Part shown: piece by piece, positions 1 to 5,328 of the stretch
How the letters are laid out: each line of letters begins with the position of its first letter
How positions within the stretch are numbered: the stretch's first letter is position 1
NCBI GenBank assembly: GCA_020860745.1
Contig: JAJBTR010000391.1
Coordinates: 1 to 5,328, forward strand
DNA: 5,328 bases
Source of the DNA: Lachnospiraceae bacterium
GTDB lineage: Bacteria; Bacillota; Clostridia; Lachnospirales; Lachnospiraceae
Direction: 5' to 3'
Notes under the pieces: generated by a model
Database searches by the model: none
Told to the model about the DNA's origin: nothing
The model's input: the letters and a program-made list of their open reading frames with translations, nothing else
Translations under genes and position numbers: made by a program

Positions 1-4
1 GATC

Positions 5-1087
5 ATGATATCAAACCAGATTTTGCAGACAACGATTGACGGATTGAAGAATATTACAAGAGTAGATTTATGCGTGATTGATACAGAGGGTAAGATTCTG
101 GCGAGCACATTTACTGACGCGGACCGCTATGTGGAGCCGGCGGTGGCATTTGTGGATTCCCCGGCGGACAGTCAGGTGGTTCTCGGATGTCAGTTTTTCA
201 AGGTGTTTGATGAGCACCAGATGGAATATGTCCTTCTTGCTTACGGCGACAGCGAGGATGTTTACATGATCGGAAAGATTGCCAGTTTCCAGATTCAGAA
301 TCTTCTGATTGCATATAAGGAGCGCTTTGATAAGGATAATTTTATCAAGAATCTTCTACTGGACAATCTGCTTCTGGTAGACATTTACAATCGTGCCAAA
401 AAGCTTCATATTGAGACGGATGCCCGCAGAGTGGTATATATAGTGGAGACAGATCAGGATAAGGATGGCAATGAGCTGGATCGTGTCCGCAGTATCTTTG
501 AGGGGAGGAGCCAGGATTTTGTTACGGCGGTGGATGAGTGGAATATCATCGTGGTCAAGGAGGTTGATACCGCGGATTCCCTGGAGGATCTCCGCAAGAC
601 GGCTGAGGTGATTTACGGCCTCTTCAAGGGAGATAAATCGATCCATGTCGCATACGGAACCGTGGTCAATGAGATTAAGGAAGTGTCCCGTTCTTATAAG
701 GAGGCGCGGATGGCGTTGGATGTGGGTAAGATTTTCTTTGAAGAGCACAACATCATCGCCTATGCTACGCTGGGAATCGGGCGCCTGATTTACCAGCTGC
801 CGATTCCGCTGTGCAAGATGTTTATCAAGGAAATTTTCGGCGGACGCTCTCCGGATGAATTTGATGAGGAGACGCTGACCACGATCAACAAGTTCTTTGA
901 GAACAGCCTGAATGTTTCTGAGACATCGCGGCAACTGTATATCCATCGCAATACTCTGGTATATCGTCTGGATAAGCTGCAGAAGAGTACAGGGCTGGAT
1001 CTGAGGGTGTTTGAAGATGCAATTACCTTCAAGATTGCTCTGATGGTCGTCAAGTATATGAAATATATGGAATCTTTAGAATATTAG
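5..1087 (+). CDS. PucR/CdaR-family transcriptional regulator
   Basis: Predicted cytoplasmic DNA-binding regulator of 360 residues. The C-terminal part (about 290-350) is a clear PucR-type helix-turn-helix: a short helix with FFENSLNVSETSRQL, then the hallmark IHRNTLVYRLDKL (313-325) and a closing LDLR..EDAITFKIAL segment. The middle (about 140-240) fits the degenerate GGDEF-like domain seen in CdaR-type proteins. The N-terminal 1-100 residues form an alpha/beta sensor-like region (VDLCVIDTEGKILAST) that I cannot assign to a ligand; it is followed by a helical linker (FIKNLLLDNLLLVDIYNRAKKL, 113-134). The start at position 5 gives a protein that begins sensibly at a helix, but only four bases precede it, so its ribosome binding site and promoter cannot be judged and a longer protein is not excluded. 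A terminator follows, so it is probably not transcribed with ftsEX. The effector and targets are unknown. Confidence 0.88.
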   Translation: MISNQILQTTIDGLKNITRVDLCVIDTEGKILASTFTDADRYVEPAVAFVDSPADSQVVLGCQFFKVFDEHQMEYVLLAYGDSEDVYMIGKIASFQIQNLLIAYKERFDKDNFIKNLLLDNLLLVDIYNRAKKLHIETDARRVVYIVETDQDKDGNELDRVRSIFEGRSQDFVTAVDEWNIIVVKEVDTADSLEDLRKTAEVIYGLFKGDKSIHVAYGTVVNEIKEVSRSYKEARMALDVGKIFFEEHNIIAYATLGIGRLIYQLPIPLCKMFIKEIFGGRSPDEFDEETLTTINKFFENSLNVSETSRQLYIHRNTLVYRLDKLQKSTGLDLRVFEDAITFKIALMVVKYMKYMESLEY

Positions 1088-1123
1088 AATATCAGACCGA
1101 CTGGAGATTTTTAACGGACTTTT

Positions 1124-1158
1124 CCTCGTAACTGTGAAGGCACTGAACAGTTATGAGG
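1124..1158. repeat. 12-bp intergenic stem-loop
   Basis: CCTCGTAACTGT (1124-1135) pairs with ACAGTTATGAGG (1147-1158) over 12 positions, eleven Watson-Crick plus one G-U, around an 11-base loop. No T-run follows, so on its own it is not a standard terminator. Its right half, ACTGAACAGTTATG (1142-1155), matches 13 of 14 bases at 2911-2924 in the palindrome behind ftsX. This suggests both are copies of a dispersed intergenic element. It may also help protect or terminate the regulator mRNA. Confidence 0.6.
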
Positions 1159-1175
1159 TGACTTTAGATACAGGT

Positions 1176-1213
1176 ATGGGGGACATGAAAGCAGAAGAAT
1201 GTGCCCCCATTTT
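1176..1213 (+). terminator. Rho-independent terminator of the PucR-type gene
   Basis: ATGGGGG (1176-1182) pairs with CCCCCAT (1204-1210). After one bulged G (1203) the stem continues with ACAT (1183-1186) against ATGT (1199-1202), closing a 12-base purine-rich loop. The stem runs into TTTT followed by CTATT. The GC-rich base and T-tract fit an intrinsic terminator placed about 90 bases after the regulator stop codon. It separates that gene from ftsEX. Confidence 0.72.
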
Positions 1214-1280
1214 CTATTGAATCATAGGGTCAGTTGTATTTGCGGTATATATGGCAGATACGAATTGCCCATTACCGACA

Positions 1281-1285
1281 GGAGG
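1281..1285 (+). promoter_or_regulatory. Ribosome binding site that sets the ftsE start
   Basis: GGAGG lies seven bases before GTG 1293, which is ideal spacing. The in-frame upstream ATG at 1251 has no purine-rich site ahead of it, and it overlaps a TATATAT stretch that could instead belong to a promoter. Confidence 0.8.
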
Positions 1286-1292
1286 ACAGGCA

Positions 1293-1973
1293 GTGATTAC
1301 ATTAAAAAATGTCAGCAAAGCTTATATCGAGGGCGTTCCCGCGCTGGAGGATATAAATATCCATATTGATCCGGGTGAGTTTGTGTTTGTCGTGGGAGAC
1401 AGTGGCTCCGGCAAATCTACGCTGATCAAACTTCTCCTAAAGGAGCTTGACCCTACGTCGGGGACAATCATTGTAAATAAGAAGAATCTGGGAAAGCTCC
1501 GGCGGAAGCAGGTTCCTTATTTTCGCAGGAATATCGGATGCGTGTTTCAGGATTTCCGTCTTCTGAAGGATAAGAATGTCTATGATAACGTTGCGTTTGC
1601 ACAGAGAGCAATCTCTGCTTCAAACCGTTCCATCAAGAAAAAAGTCCCAAGGGTTTTATCTGAGGTAGGACTGGCGGCAAAGTATAAGTCAAAACCGCAT
1701 CAGCTTTCCGGCGGAGAACAGCAGAGAGTGGCGATTGCCCGTGCGCTGGTGAATCAGCCGAAGATTCTTCTTGCTGATGAGCCGACAGGCAACCTGGATT
1801 CGGGAAATGCCTGGGAGATTATGAAACTGCTGGAAGAGATTAATCAGCACGGCACTACGGTTCTGGTGGTGAGTCACAATATGGAGATTGTCGAGCAGAT
1901 GAATAAGCGCGTGATCACTCTGCAGCAGGGACATGTGGTGAGCGACACGCAGATGGGCGGTGAAGTGATATGA
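1293..1973 (+). CDS. ftsE: Cell-division ABC transporter ATP-binding protein FtsE
   Basis: ATPase half of the FtsEX complex, a type VII-like ABC system that does not transport but uses ATP hydrolysis to switch periplasmic or extracellular peptidoglycan hydrolases on and off at the inner face of the membrane. With the GTG start it has 226 residues, the usual FtsE length. Motifs in this numbering: Walker A GDSGSGKST (35-43), Q-loop Gln86 in CVFQDFRLL, signature LSGGEQQR (138-145), Walker B ILLADE (158-163) with the catalytic Glu, D-loop GNLD, and switch His195 in VVSHN. All are intact. The opening ITLKNVSKAY matches the normal FtsE N-terminus, whereas starting at ATG 1251 would add 14 residues (ADTNCPLPTGGQA) that look non-coding. 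Its stop overlaps the ftsX start in ATGA, so the two are translationally coupled. No clear promoter was found between the upstream terminator and the GTG; TATATA at 1246-1251 is only a weak -10 candidate. Confidence 0.95.
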   Translation: MITLKNVSKAYIEGVPALEDINIHIDPGEFVFVVGDSGSGKSTLIKLLLKELDPTSGTIIVNKKNLGKLRRKQVPYFRRNIGCVFQDFRLLKDKNVYDNVAFAQRAISASNRSIKKKVPRVLSEVGLAAKYKSKPHQLSGGEQQRVAIARALVNQPKILLADEPTGNLDSGNAWEIMKLLEEINQHGTTVLVVSHNMEIVEQMNKRVITLQQGHVVSDTQMGGEVI

Positions 1974-2878
1974 AAATCAATACAATAGGTTATACGATAA
2001 AAGAGGGTTTCCGCAATGTCTGGATCAACAAGATTTTTTCCATTGCGTCCATTGCAACCATGGCGGCCTGCATTTTCCTCTTTGGTATTTTTTATTCCAT
2101 ACTGGTGAATTTTCAGAGCGTTGTGCAGGATGTGGAGTCCGGCGTGGCGATTACGGTATTTTTCGATGAGGGGACTACACAGGAGCGCATTGATCAGATC
2201 GGGGCTGAGGTGGCATCCCGGGAGGAGGTTTCCAATTTTAACTTTATCTCCGCTGATGAGGCGTGGGAGGATTACAAACTGATTTATTTTGAGGGAAATG
2301 AAGAAGCGGCGGCTGCCTTTGGATCCGAGAACCCGTTGGCGAACGAGGCTTCCTATGAGATCTATATGGAAGATATTTCCCAGCAGCAGGCTCTTGCGGA
2401 ATATCTGGAAGGCCTGGAGTCTGTGCGGGAAGTACGCCAGTCCGAGACGGTGGCAAACACGCTGTCTGACGCGAACAAGCTGATCGGCGTGGTCTCTATA
2501 GCCATTATCATTATACTGATCTGTGTGGCAGTTTTCCTGATAAGCAACACGGTCCGTACCGGCATCACGGTGCGGAAAGAGGAGATCGGTATTATGAAGA
2601 TGATCGGAGCAACTGATTATTTTGTCCGTGCGCCGTTTGTCGTGGAAGGCGTTCTGATCGGAGCAATCGGGGCCATTATCCCGTTGGCGCTTTTGTACGT
2701 GATGTATGGAAGAATTATTACTTATGTGGGAGAAAGGTTCGGATTCCTGAGCAATATGATTTCCTTTGTGTCGGCGCGGTCTGTGTTTACGATACTGCTG
2801 TCGGTGGGATTGATCCTGGGAATCGGCATCGGTTATATCGGAAGCCGGGTTACGGTGCACCGGCATATAAATGTATAG
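1970..2878 (+). CDS. ftsX: Cell-division permease FtsX
   Basis: Membrane half of FtsEX, 302 residues, the normal length for Firmicutes. Predicted layout: cytoplasmic N-terminus with YTIKEGFRNVWINK, membrane segment 1 at about 22-46, a large extracellular domain (about 47-168) that in the family binds the peptidoglycan hydrolase partner, then membrane segments at about 171-193, 222-246 and 272-292. The cytoplasmic loop RKEEIGIMKMIGATDYFVRAP (202-222, with the typical EIxIMKMIGAT core) is the FtsE-coupling region conserved in the family. The extracellular NPLANEASYEI segment (121-131) corresponds to the NPLP-S-like motif of FtsX. Its ATG overlaps the ftsE TGA by four bases; a modest GGCGG (1956-1960) sits upstream. 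The gene ends just before a palindrome and a terminator-like hairpin. No hydrolase gene follows directly. Confidence 0.95.
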   Translation: MKINTIGYTIKEGFRNVWINKIFSIASIATMAACIFLFGIFYSILVNFQSVVQDVESGVAITVFFDEGTTQERIDQIGAEVASREEVSNFNFISADEAWEDYKLIYFEGNEEAAAAFGSENPLANEASYEIYMEDISQQQALAEYLEGLESVREVRQSETVANTLSDANKLIGVVSIAIIIILICVAVFLISNTVRTGITVRKEEIGIMKMIGATDYFVRAPFVVEGVLIGAIGAIIPLALLYVMYGRIITYVGERFGFLSNMISFVSARSVFTILLSVGLILGIGIGYIGSRVTVHRHINV

Positions 2879-2879
2879 C

Positions 2880-2921
2880 AACAGTTCAGTCATGCGCATG
2901 TTCCGCGCGGACTGAACTGTT
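2880..2921. repeat. Intergenic palindrome after ftsX
   Basis: AACAGTTCAGTC (2880-2891) and GACTGAACTGTT (2910-2921) are perfect 12-base inverted copies. Inside them GCGC (2894-2897) pairs with GCGC (2905-2908), leaving the loop ATGTTCC. No T-run follows, so it is not a classic terminator by itself. It begins two bases after the ftsX stop codon and could shield the 3' end of the ftsEX mRNA. Its right arm is related to the stem-loop at 1124-1158. Confidence 0.75.
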
Positions 2922-2931
2922 ATGTGAGGAG

Positions 2932-2956
2932 AAGACGCACCGCAAGGTGCGTCTTT
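2932..2956 (+). terminator. Probable rho-independent terminator of ftsEX
   Basis: AAGACGCACC (2932-2941) pairs perfectly over 10 bp with GGTGCGTCTT (2946-2955) across a GCAA loop, a stable GNRA tetraloop. The 3' side gives only a short TCTTT before GCGT, so the U-tract is weak. The strong stem and position make a terminator the best reading. Because the opposite strand reads into AAGACGC rather than a T-run, it is not clearly bidirectional. Confidence 0.65.
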
Positions 2957-2999
2957 GCGTAAAAATGTGATTTAATTCTAAATTCCGAACCGGATACAT

Positions 3000-3022
3000 A
3001 AATTAACACATCGGATTAATTT
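3000..3022. promoter_or_regulatory. AT-rich dyad upstream of the S41 protease gene
   Basis: AAATTAA (3000-3006) and TTAATTT (3016-3022) form a perfect 7-base inverted repeat with a 9-base spacer, about 58 bases before the protease start. TATAAA at 3040-3045, preceded by TTAATT (3016-3021) at 18 bases, is a weak promoter candidate that would overlap this dyad. An operator is possible, but AT-rich dyads of this size also occur by chance. Confidence 0.25.
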
Positions 3023-3079
3023 TTGATTTTGCACCTTATTATAAAGTGGATATGGCAAAGCAGAGTACGGTAAAGAGAT

Positions 3080-4432
3080 ATGGCGAATAATAAGAGAGAA
3101 TATGAGATGGAAAGTGCGGAAAGCAGATCAGAAGTGATATCGGATGAGCCGGTATTTACTGTGGAGAGGAGCGAAATCAAAGCTGAAAGACCTGGAAGAC
3201 GCGACCCGAACGAAAAACACAGCAGGAACAGACAGCGTGGGAATCACGGGTTCGCGAAGGGCTTCCTGTCCGGTGCGGTTGTGGCGGTGATCGTGACCAC
3301 GGCAGTCATTTCTGCGGCACCCGGGATAGAAAGCGGTCAGCTTTTTTCCTCCGGCGAGAAGGTTCTGGACAGCGATACGGCAAACAAGATTGAGACTCTT
3401 GCAGCCTATATCCAGAGTTCCTATTATGAGGATGTGGATATTGAAGATCTGCGGGAAGGTCTGTACGAGGGACTTTTCGAAAATCTGGATATTTACTCTC
3501 AGTATTATACGGCGGAGGAATACGAAAGCCTGCTGGAGAGTTCTCTGGAGGGAACCTACTGCGGTATTGGCACCAGCCTGCAACAGGATACGGAAACGAT
3601 GATGGTTTCCGTGGTACGCGTCTATGAGGGCTCGCCTGCCGAGGAAGCCGGACTGGAGGCCGGGGATGTGATTTATATGGTGGATGAATATGAGGCGACA
3701 AGTATGGAATTGTCAGAACTGGTCACTTACATCCGCGGGGAAGAGAGCACAACGGTTCATCTGGTAACTTATCGGAATGGAGAGGAGATTGAGTATGATA
3801 TCGAGCGAAGGAATCTCACTTTCCCCACTGTGAGCAGTGAGATGCTGGATGATTCAGTCGGATATATTGCGGTTTCCGAGTTTACAGACGCTACGACAGA
3901 ACAGTTCTCGACAGCTCTGGATGAGCTTCAGGATGCGGGGATGGAGTCCCTGATTGTTGATTTGCGTTCCAATCCCGGCGGTGTGCTGACGACAGTGTGC
4001 GATATGCTGGATGAGATTCTGCCTGAGGGACTGATTCTCTATACGGAAGACCGGGAGGGAAACCGTGAAGAGTATATGTCCACAGACGATACCTCTCTGG
4101 ATCTGCCGCTGGTGGTTCTGGTGGATGAGAACAGCGCCAGTGCTTCGGAAATTTTTGCGGGAGCGATTCAGGACCGGGAGGCCGGAACGATTGTCGGTAC
4201 CACCACTTACGGAAAAGGTGTGGTTCAGTCTATCCGTACGCTGAGCGACGGGACGGCGTTTAAAGTCACGACACACAGGTACTATACGCCGGGCGGCACC
4301 TGTATTCAGGATATCGGGATTACGCCTGATGTAGAGATTGAGTATGAATTTCTGGGCGGGGAGGACGATGAGTACAGCTATGAACTGGATAATCAGATCC
4401 AGAAAGCACTGGAGATTCTGCAGGAGGAGTAA
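3080..4432 (+). CDS. S41 family C-terminal processing peptidase (CtpA/CtpB type)
   Basis: Membrane-anchored serine protease of 450 residues that cleaves protein substrates near their C-termini outside the cytoplasmic membrane. Order: a charged cytoplasmic tail (1-57), a single membrane anchor (about 59-81, GFLSGAVVAVIVTTAVISA), an N-terminal helical cap (about 95-155), a PDZ domain (about 158-240, with GIG and SPAEEAGLEAGDVI), then the S41 core. Catalytic residues are visible: Ser354 in NSASASEIFAG, Lys379 in TYGKG and Gln383 in VVQS. The spacing (25 and 4 residues) equals that of Prc Ser430/Lys455/Gln459, so it should be active. LIVDLRSNPGG (291-301) is the conserved S41 strand-loop. There is no C-terminal peptidoglycan-binding domain, unlike some Bacillus CtpA/CtpB proteins. 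The start is uncertain: ATG 3080 has a purine run placed too close to it, and ATG 3107 (nine residues shorter) has AAGAGAG about eight bases upstream. CtpA and CtpB cannot be told apart here. Confidence 0.93.
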   Translation: MANNKREYEMESAESRSEVISDEPVFTVERSEIKAERPGRRDPNEKHSRNRQRGNHGFAKGFLSGAVVAVIVTTAVISAAPGIESGQLFSSGEKVLDSDTANKIETLAAYIQSSYYEDVDIEDLREGLYEGLFENLDIYSQYYTAEEYESLLESSLEGTYCGIGTSLQQDTETMMVSVVRVYEGSPAEEAGLEAGDVIYMVDEYEATSMELSELVTYIRGEESTTVHLVTYRNGEEIEYDIERRNLTFPTVSSEMLDDSVGYIAVSEFTDATTEQFSTALDELQDAGMESLIVDLRSNPGGVLTTVCDMLDEILPEGLILYTEDREGNREEYMSTDDTSLDLPLVVLVDENSASASEIFAGAIQDREAGTIVGTTTYGKGVVQSIRTLSDGTAFKVTTHRYYTPGGTCIQDIGITPDVEIEYEFLGGEDDEYSYELDNQIQKALEILQEE

Positions 4433-4532
4433 TCTGGATAGTTACGATTTGCAGCTTGTTCATTCACATGCGCAACAGCAGCCGCTTTTACGTAATATTT
4501 ACAGTCAGATGATAGTTTTGCATCGGAAAATG

Positions 4533-4541
4533 TGGTATACT
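4533..4541 (+). promoter_or_regulatory. Extended -10 promoter of the alarmone synthetase gene
   Basis: TGGTATACT fits the extended -10 pattern TGnTATAAT with one mismatch. No good -35 lies 17 bases upstream (TAGTTT, 4513-4518), as is usual for extended -10 promoters. Transcription would begin near 4548, almost on top of the ATG at 4553, which argues that translation starts further downstream. Confidence 0.6.
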
Positions 4542-4556
4542 GAGCGCAGGCAATGA

Positions 4557-4590
4557 GCCGTGCTGCAGAGTGCAGATGGGTAGACACGGC
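4557..4590 (+). other. Structured 5' leader of the alarmone synthetase gene
   Basis: GCCGTG (4557-4562) pairs with CACGGC (4585-4590). Immediately inside is a second hairpin, CTGCA (4563-4567) with TGCAG (4571-4575), which could stack on the outer stem, leaving ATGGGTAGA single-stranded. The fold ends directly at GGAG (4591-4594). It lies between the predicted transcription start and the preferred TTG start. It matches no riboswitch class I recognise. Confidence 0.4.
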
Positions 4591-4621
4591 GGAGTTCATG
4601 ATATATTCTGATTTAGTAAGT

Positions 4622-4628
4622 AAGGGAG
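4622..4628 (+). promoter_or_regulatory. Ribosome binding site that sets the alarmone synthetase start
   Basis: AAGGGAG ends five bases before TTG 4634. The other in-frame candidates are worse: ATG 4598 has GGAG only three bases away, and ATG 4553 has no proper site and sits at the predicted transcription start. Confidence 0.65.
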
Positions 4629-4633
4629 ATATT

Positions 4634-5272
4634 TTGAAGAGGAAAAACAGGGATGAGTGTCTTTCAAATTTAATACAGGATTACGAAGATGCACATGTGG
4701 CGGAGATCTGTGCGGAGATGATACGGACTGTGCGTCCTTATCTGGAGAGAATCCGGACAGAAATGACGGAAAAGTATAACCGCCAGGTGGTGCAGTACAT
4801 TACGTCCAGGGTAAAGTCGCCGGAGAGTATCCTGAATAAGCTCATCCGCAAGCGCCGAAGCCAGACGATGGAGAAAGCGTTGGAGACATTCCATGACCTG
4901 GCAGGGATTCGCATGGTCTGTACATTTCAGGATGATGTTTACCGTGTGGTCAAGGCGATCCGGAAAGTCCCTGTGCTGAATGTGATCAAGGTGAAGGATT
5001 ATATAGCCCACCCGAAACCCTCCGGTTACCGCAGTATTCACATGATTGCGGAGGTTCCGGACTGCCCGGGCGACATCCTGCTGGAAATTCAGGTCTGTTC
5101 CGCGGCGATGAATTACTGGGCGATGCTTGATCACCAGCTCAGCTACAAAAACAGTAAGGTGAATTCCGCAAAGCTTGAGAATATGGAAAAAGAGCTGAAA
5201 TCCTATGCCATGGATATCGCAAATATAGACAAAAAGTTTCTGAAAATCCGAAAGGAGATAGAGAAACTATGA
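4634..5272 (+). CDS. Small alarmone synthetase, RelA/SpoT synthetase domain only (RelQ/YjbM-like)
   Basis: Predicted cytoplasmic (p)ppGpp synthetase that transfers pyrophosphate from ATP to GDP or GTP. With the TTG start it has 212 residues, matching single-domain synthetases such as YjbM (211). Starting at ATG 4553 would give 239 residues with an unlikely leader. Motifs in TTG numbering: SRVKSPESI (58-66, nucleotide-binding basic region), HDLAGIRM (87-94) with the Mg-binding Asp88, DYIAHPKPSGYRSIH (122-136) with the GDP/GTP-stacking Tyr132, EIQ (151-153) with catalytic Glu151, and NYWAMLDHQLSYK (160-172). C-terminal helices (about 175-212) complete the fold used for oligomer formation. There is no HD hydrolase, TGS or ACT domain, so it only makes alarmone. 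One oddity is that the usual EIQIRT reads EIQVCS, losing the Arg and Thr. It has its own promoter and a structured leader. Confidence 0.9.
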   Translation: MKRKNRDECLSNLIQDYEDAHVAEICAEMIRTVRPYLERIRTEMTEKYNRQVVQYITSRVKSPESILNKLIRKRRSQTMEKALETFHDLAGIRMVCTFQDDVYRVVKAIRKVPVLNVIKVKDYIAHPKPSGYRSIHMIAEVPDCPGDILLEIQVCSAAMNYWAMLDHQLSYKNSKVNSAKLENMEKELKSYAMDIANIDKKFLKIRKEIEKL

Positions 5273-5278
5273 TATAAT
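5270..5278 (+). promoter_or_regulatory. Extended -10 promoter overlapping the synthetase stop codon
   Basis: TGATATAAT is a perfect extended -10 element (TGn plus consensus TATAAT). Its TGA is also the stop codon of the alarmone synthetase. The -35 position (5250-5255, GAAAGG) is poor, which an extended -10 tolerates. Transcription would begin near 5285 and run out of the window towards a gene not seen here. Confidence 0.6.
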
Positions 5279-5293
5279 GAGTGCAAACGAGGA

Positions 5294-5315
5294 AAATACA
5301 TGCTGGCATGTATTT
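5294..5315 (+). other. Hairpin near the start of the predicted right-edge transcript
   Basis: AAATACATG (5294-5302) pairs perfectly with CATGTATTT (5307-5315) around the loop CTGG. It lies about ten bases after the predicted transcription start and is followed by GACGAGTGACGAA, in which GACGA occurs twice. It has no T-tract and is too early to be a useful terminator for the synthetase gene, so a leader-RNA element of the next gene is more likely. The window ends before this can be resolved. Confidence 0.45.
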
Positions 5316-5328
5316 GACGAGTGACGAA

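Noticed and set aside
356..946. 196-codon minus-strand open frame inside the PucR-type gene
   Set aside because: It is antisense to a well-supported gene, with low-complexity composition and no ribosome site or known motif.
1874..2899. 341-codon open frame on the minus strand across ftsX
   Set aside because: It lies wholly opposite ftsE/ftsX, its product is rich in His, Arg and Asn with no recognisable domain, and codon bias of the real gene explains the openness.
3023..3045. TTGATT with TATTAT or TATAAA as a promoter for the S41 gene
   Set aside because: The spacers are 8 or 11 bases, too short for a sigma-A promoter.
4451..4489. Terminator for the S41 gene
   Set aside because: GCTTGTT and AACAGC can pair only over six bases with a bulge and a 13-base loop, and the following CTTTTA is separated and short. 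Readthrough into the synthetase gene or a weak terminator are both possible.
4553..4633. ATG 4553 as the alarmone synthetase start
   Set aside because: It has no ribosome site, lies within about five bases of the predicted transcription start, and would make the protein 27 residues longer than the family norm. The stretch is better explained as a structured leader.
5280..5328. glmS ribozyme 5' portion
   Set aside because: The GACGAG after a hairpin is suggestive, but the cleavage-site GCGCC is missing (the sequence reads GTGCAAACG), GACGAGG is not followed by the expected core, and the window ends too soon.

Overview
The window looks like ordinary chromosome from a mid-GC, low-GC-lineage Firmicute, most probably a Clostridia member of the Lachnospiraceae type. 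The evidence is the protein style, the AGGAGG-like ribosome binding sites, the extended -10 promoters, and the order of a PucR/CdaR-type regulator, ftsE, ftsX and an S41 peptidase. The taxonomic call is an inference from protein character, not from a marker gene. All five genes lie on the + strand. There is no sign of phage, transposon, CRISPR or tRNA.

Layout: (1) 5-1087, a PucR/CdaR-family transcription regulator, followed by a stem-loop (1124-1158) and a rho-independent terminator (1176-1213). (2) 1293-1973 and 1970-2878, ftsE and ftsX, translationally coupled by a 4-base overlap. They encode the ABC-type cell-division complex that controls peptidoglycan hydrolases. A 12-bp perfect palindrome (2880-2921) and a GNRA-capped terminator-like hairpin (2932-2956) follow. 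(3) 3080-4432, a membrane-anchored S41 carboxyl-terminal processing protease with a PDZ domain and an intact Ser/Lys/Gln catalytic set. (4) 4634-5272, a single-domain small alarmone synthetase of the RelQ/YjbM kind, with its own extended -10 promoter and a structured leader of about 85 nt. (5) A second extended -10 promoter that overlaps the synthetase stop codon, followed by a hairpin at the right edge. This is probably the 5' end of a leader for a gene beyond the window.

How the genes fit together: FtsEX and the S41 protease both belong to envelope and cell-wall remodelling. In many Firmicutes a coiled-coil M23 hydrolase gene lies between ftsX and the S41 gene, and here it is absent. The regulator and the alarmone synthetase sit in separate transcription units, judged by the terminators and promoters, so their link to the wall genes is positional only.

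Two start codons should be moved from the longest-ORF choice: ftsE to GTG 1293 and the alarmone synthetase to TTG 4634. Both are supported by Shine-Dalgarno spacing and by family length. I found no convincing new biological system. The most interesting non-coding signals are the related intergenic palindromes, the structured leader of the alarmone synthetase, and the promoter plus hairpin at the right edge.
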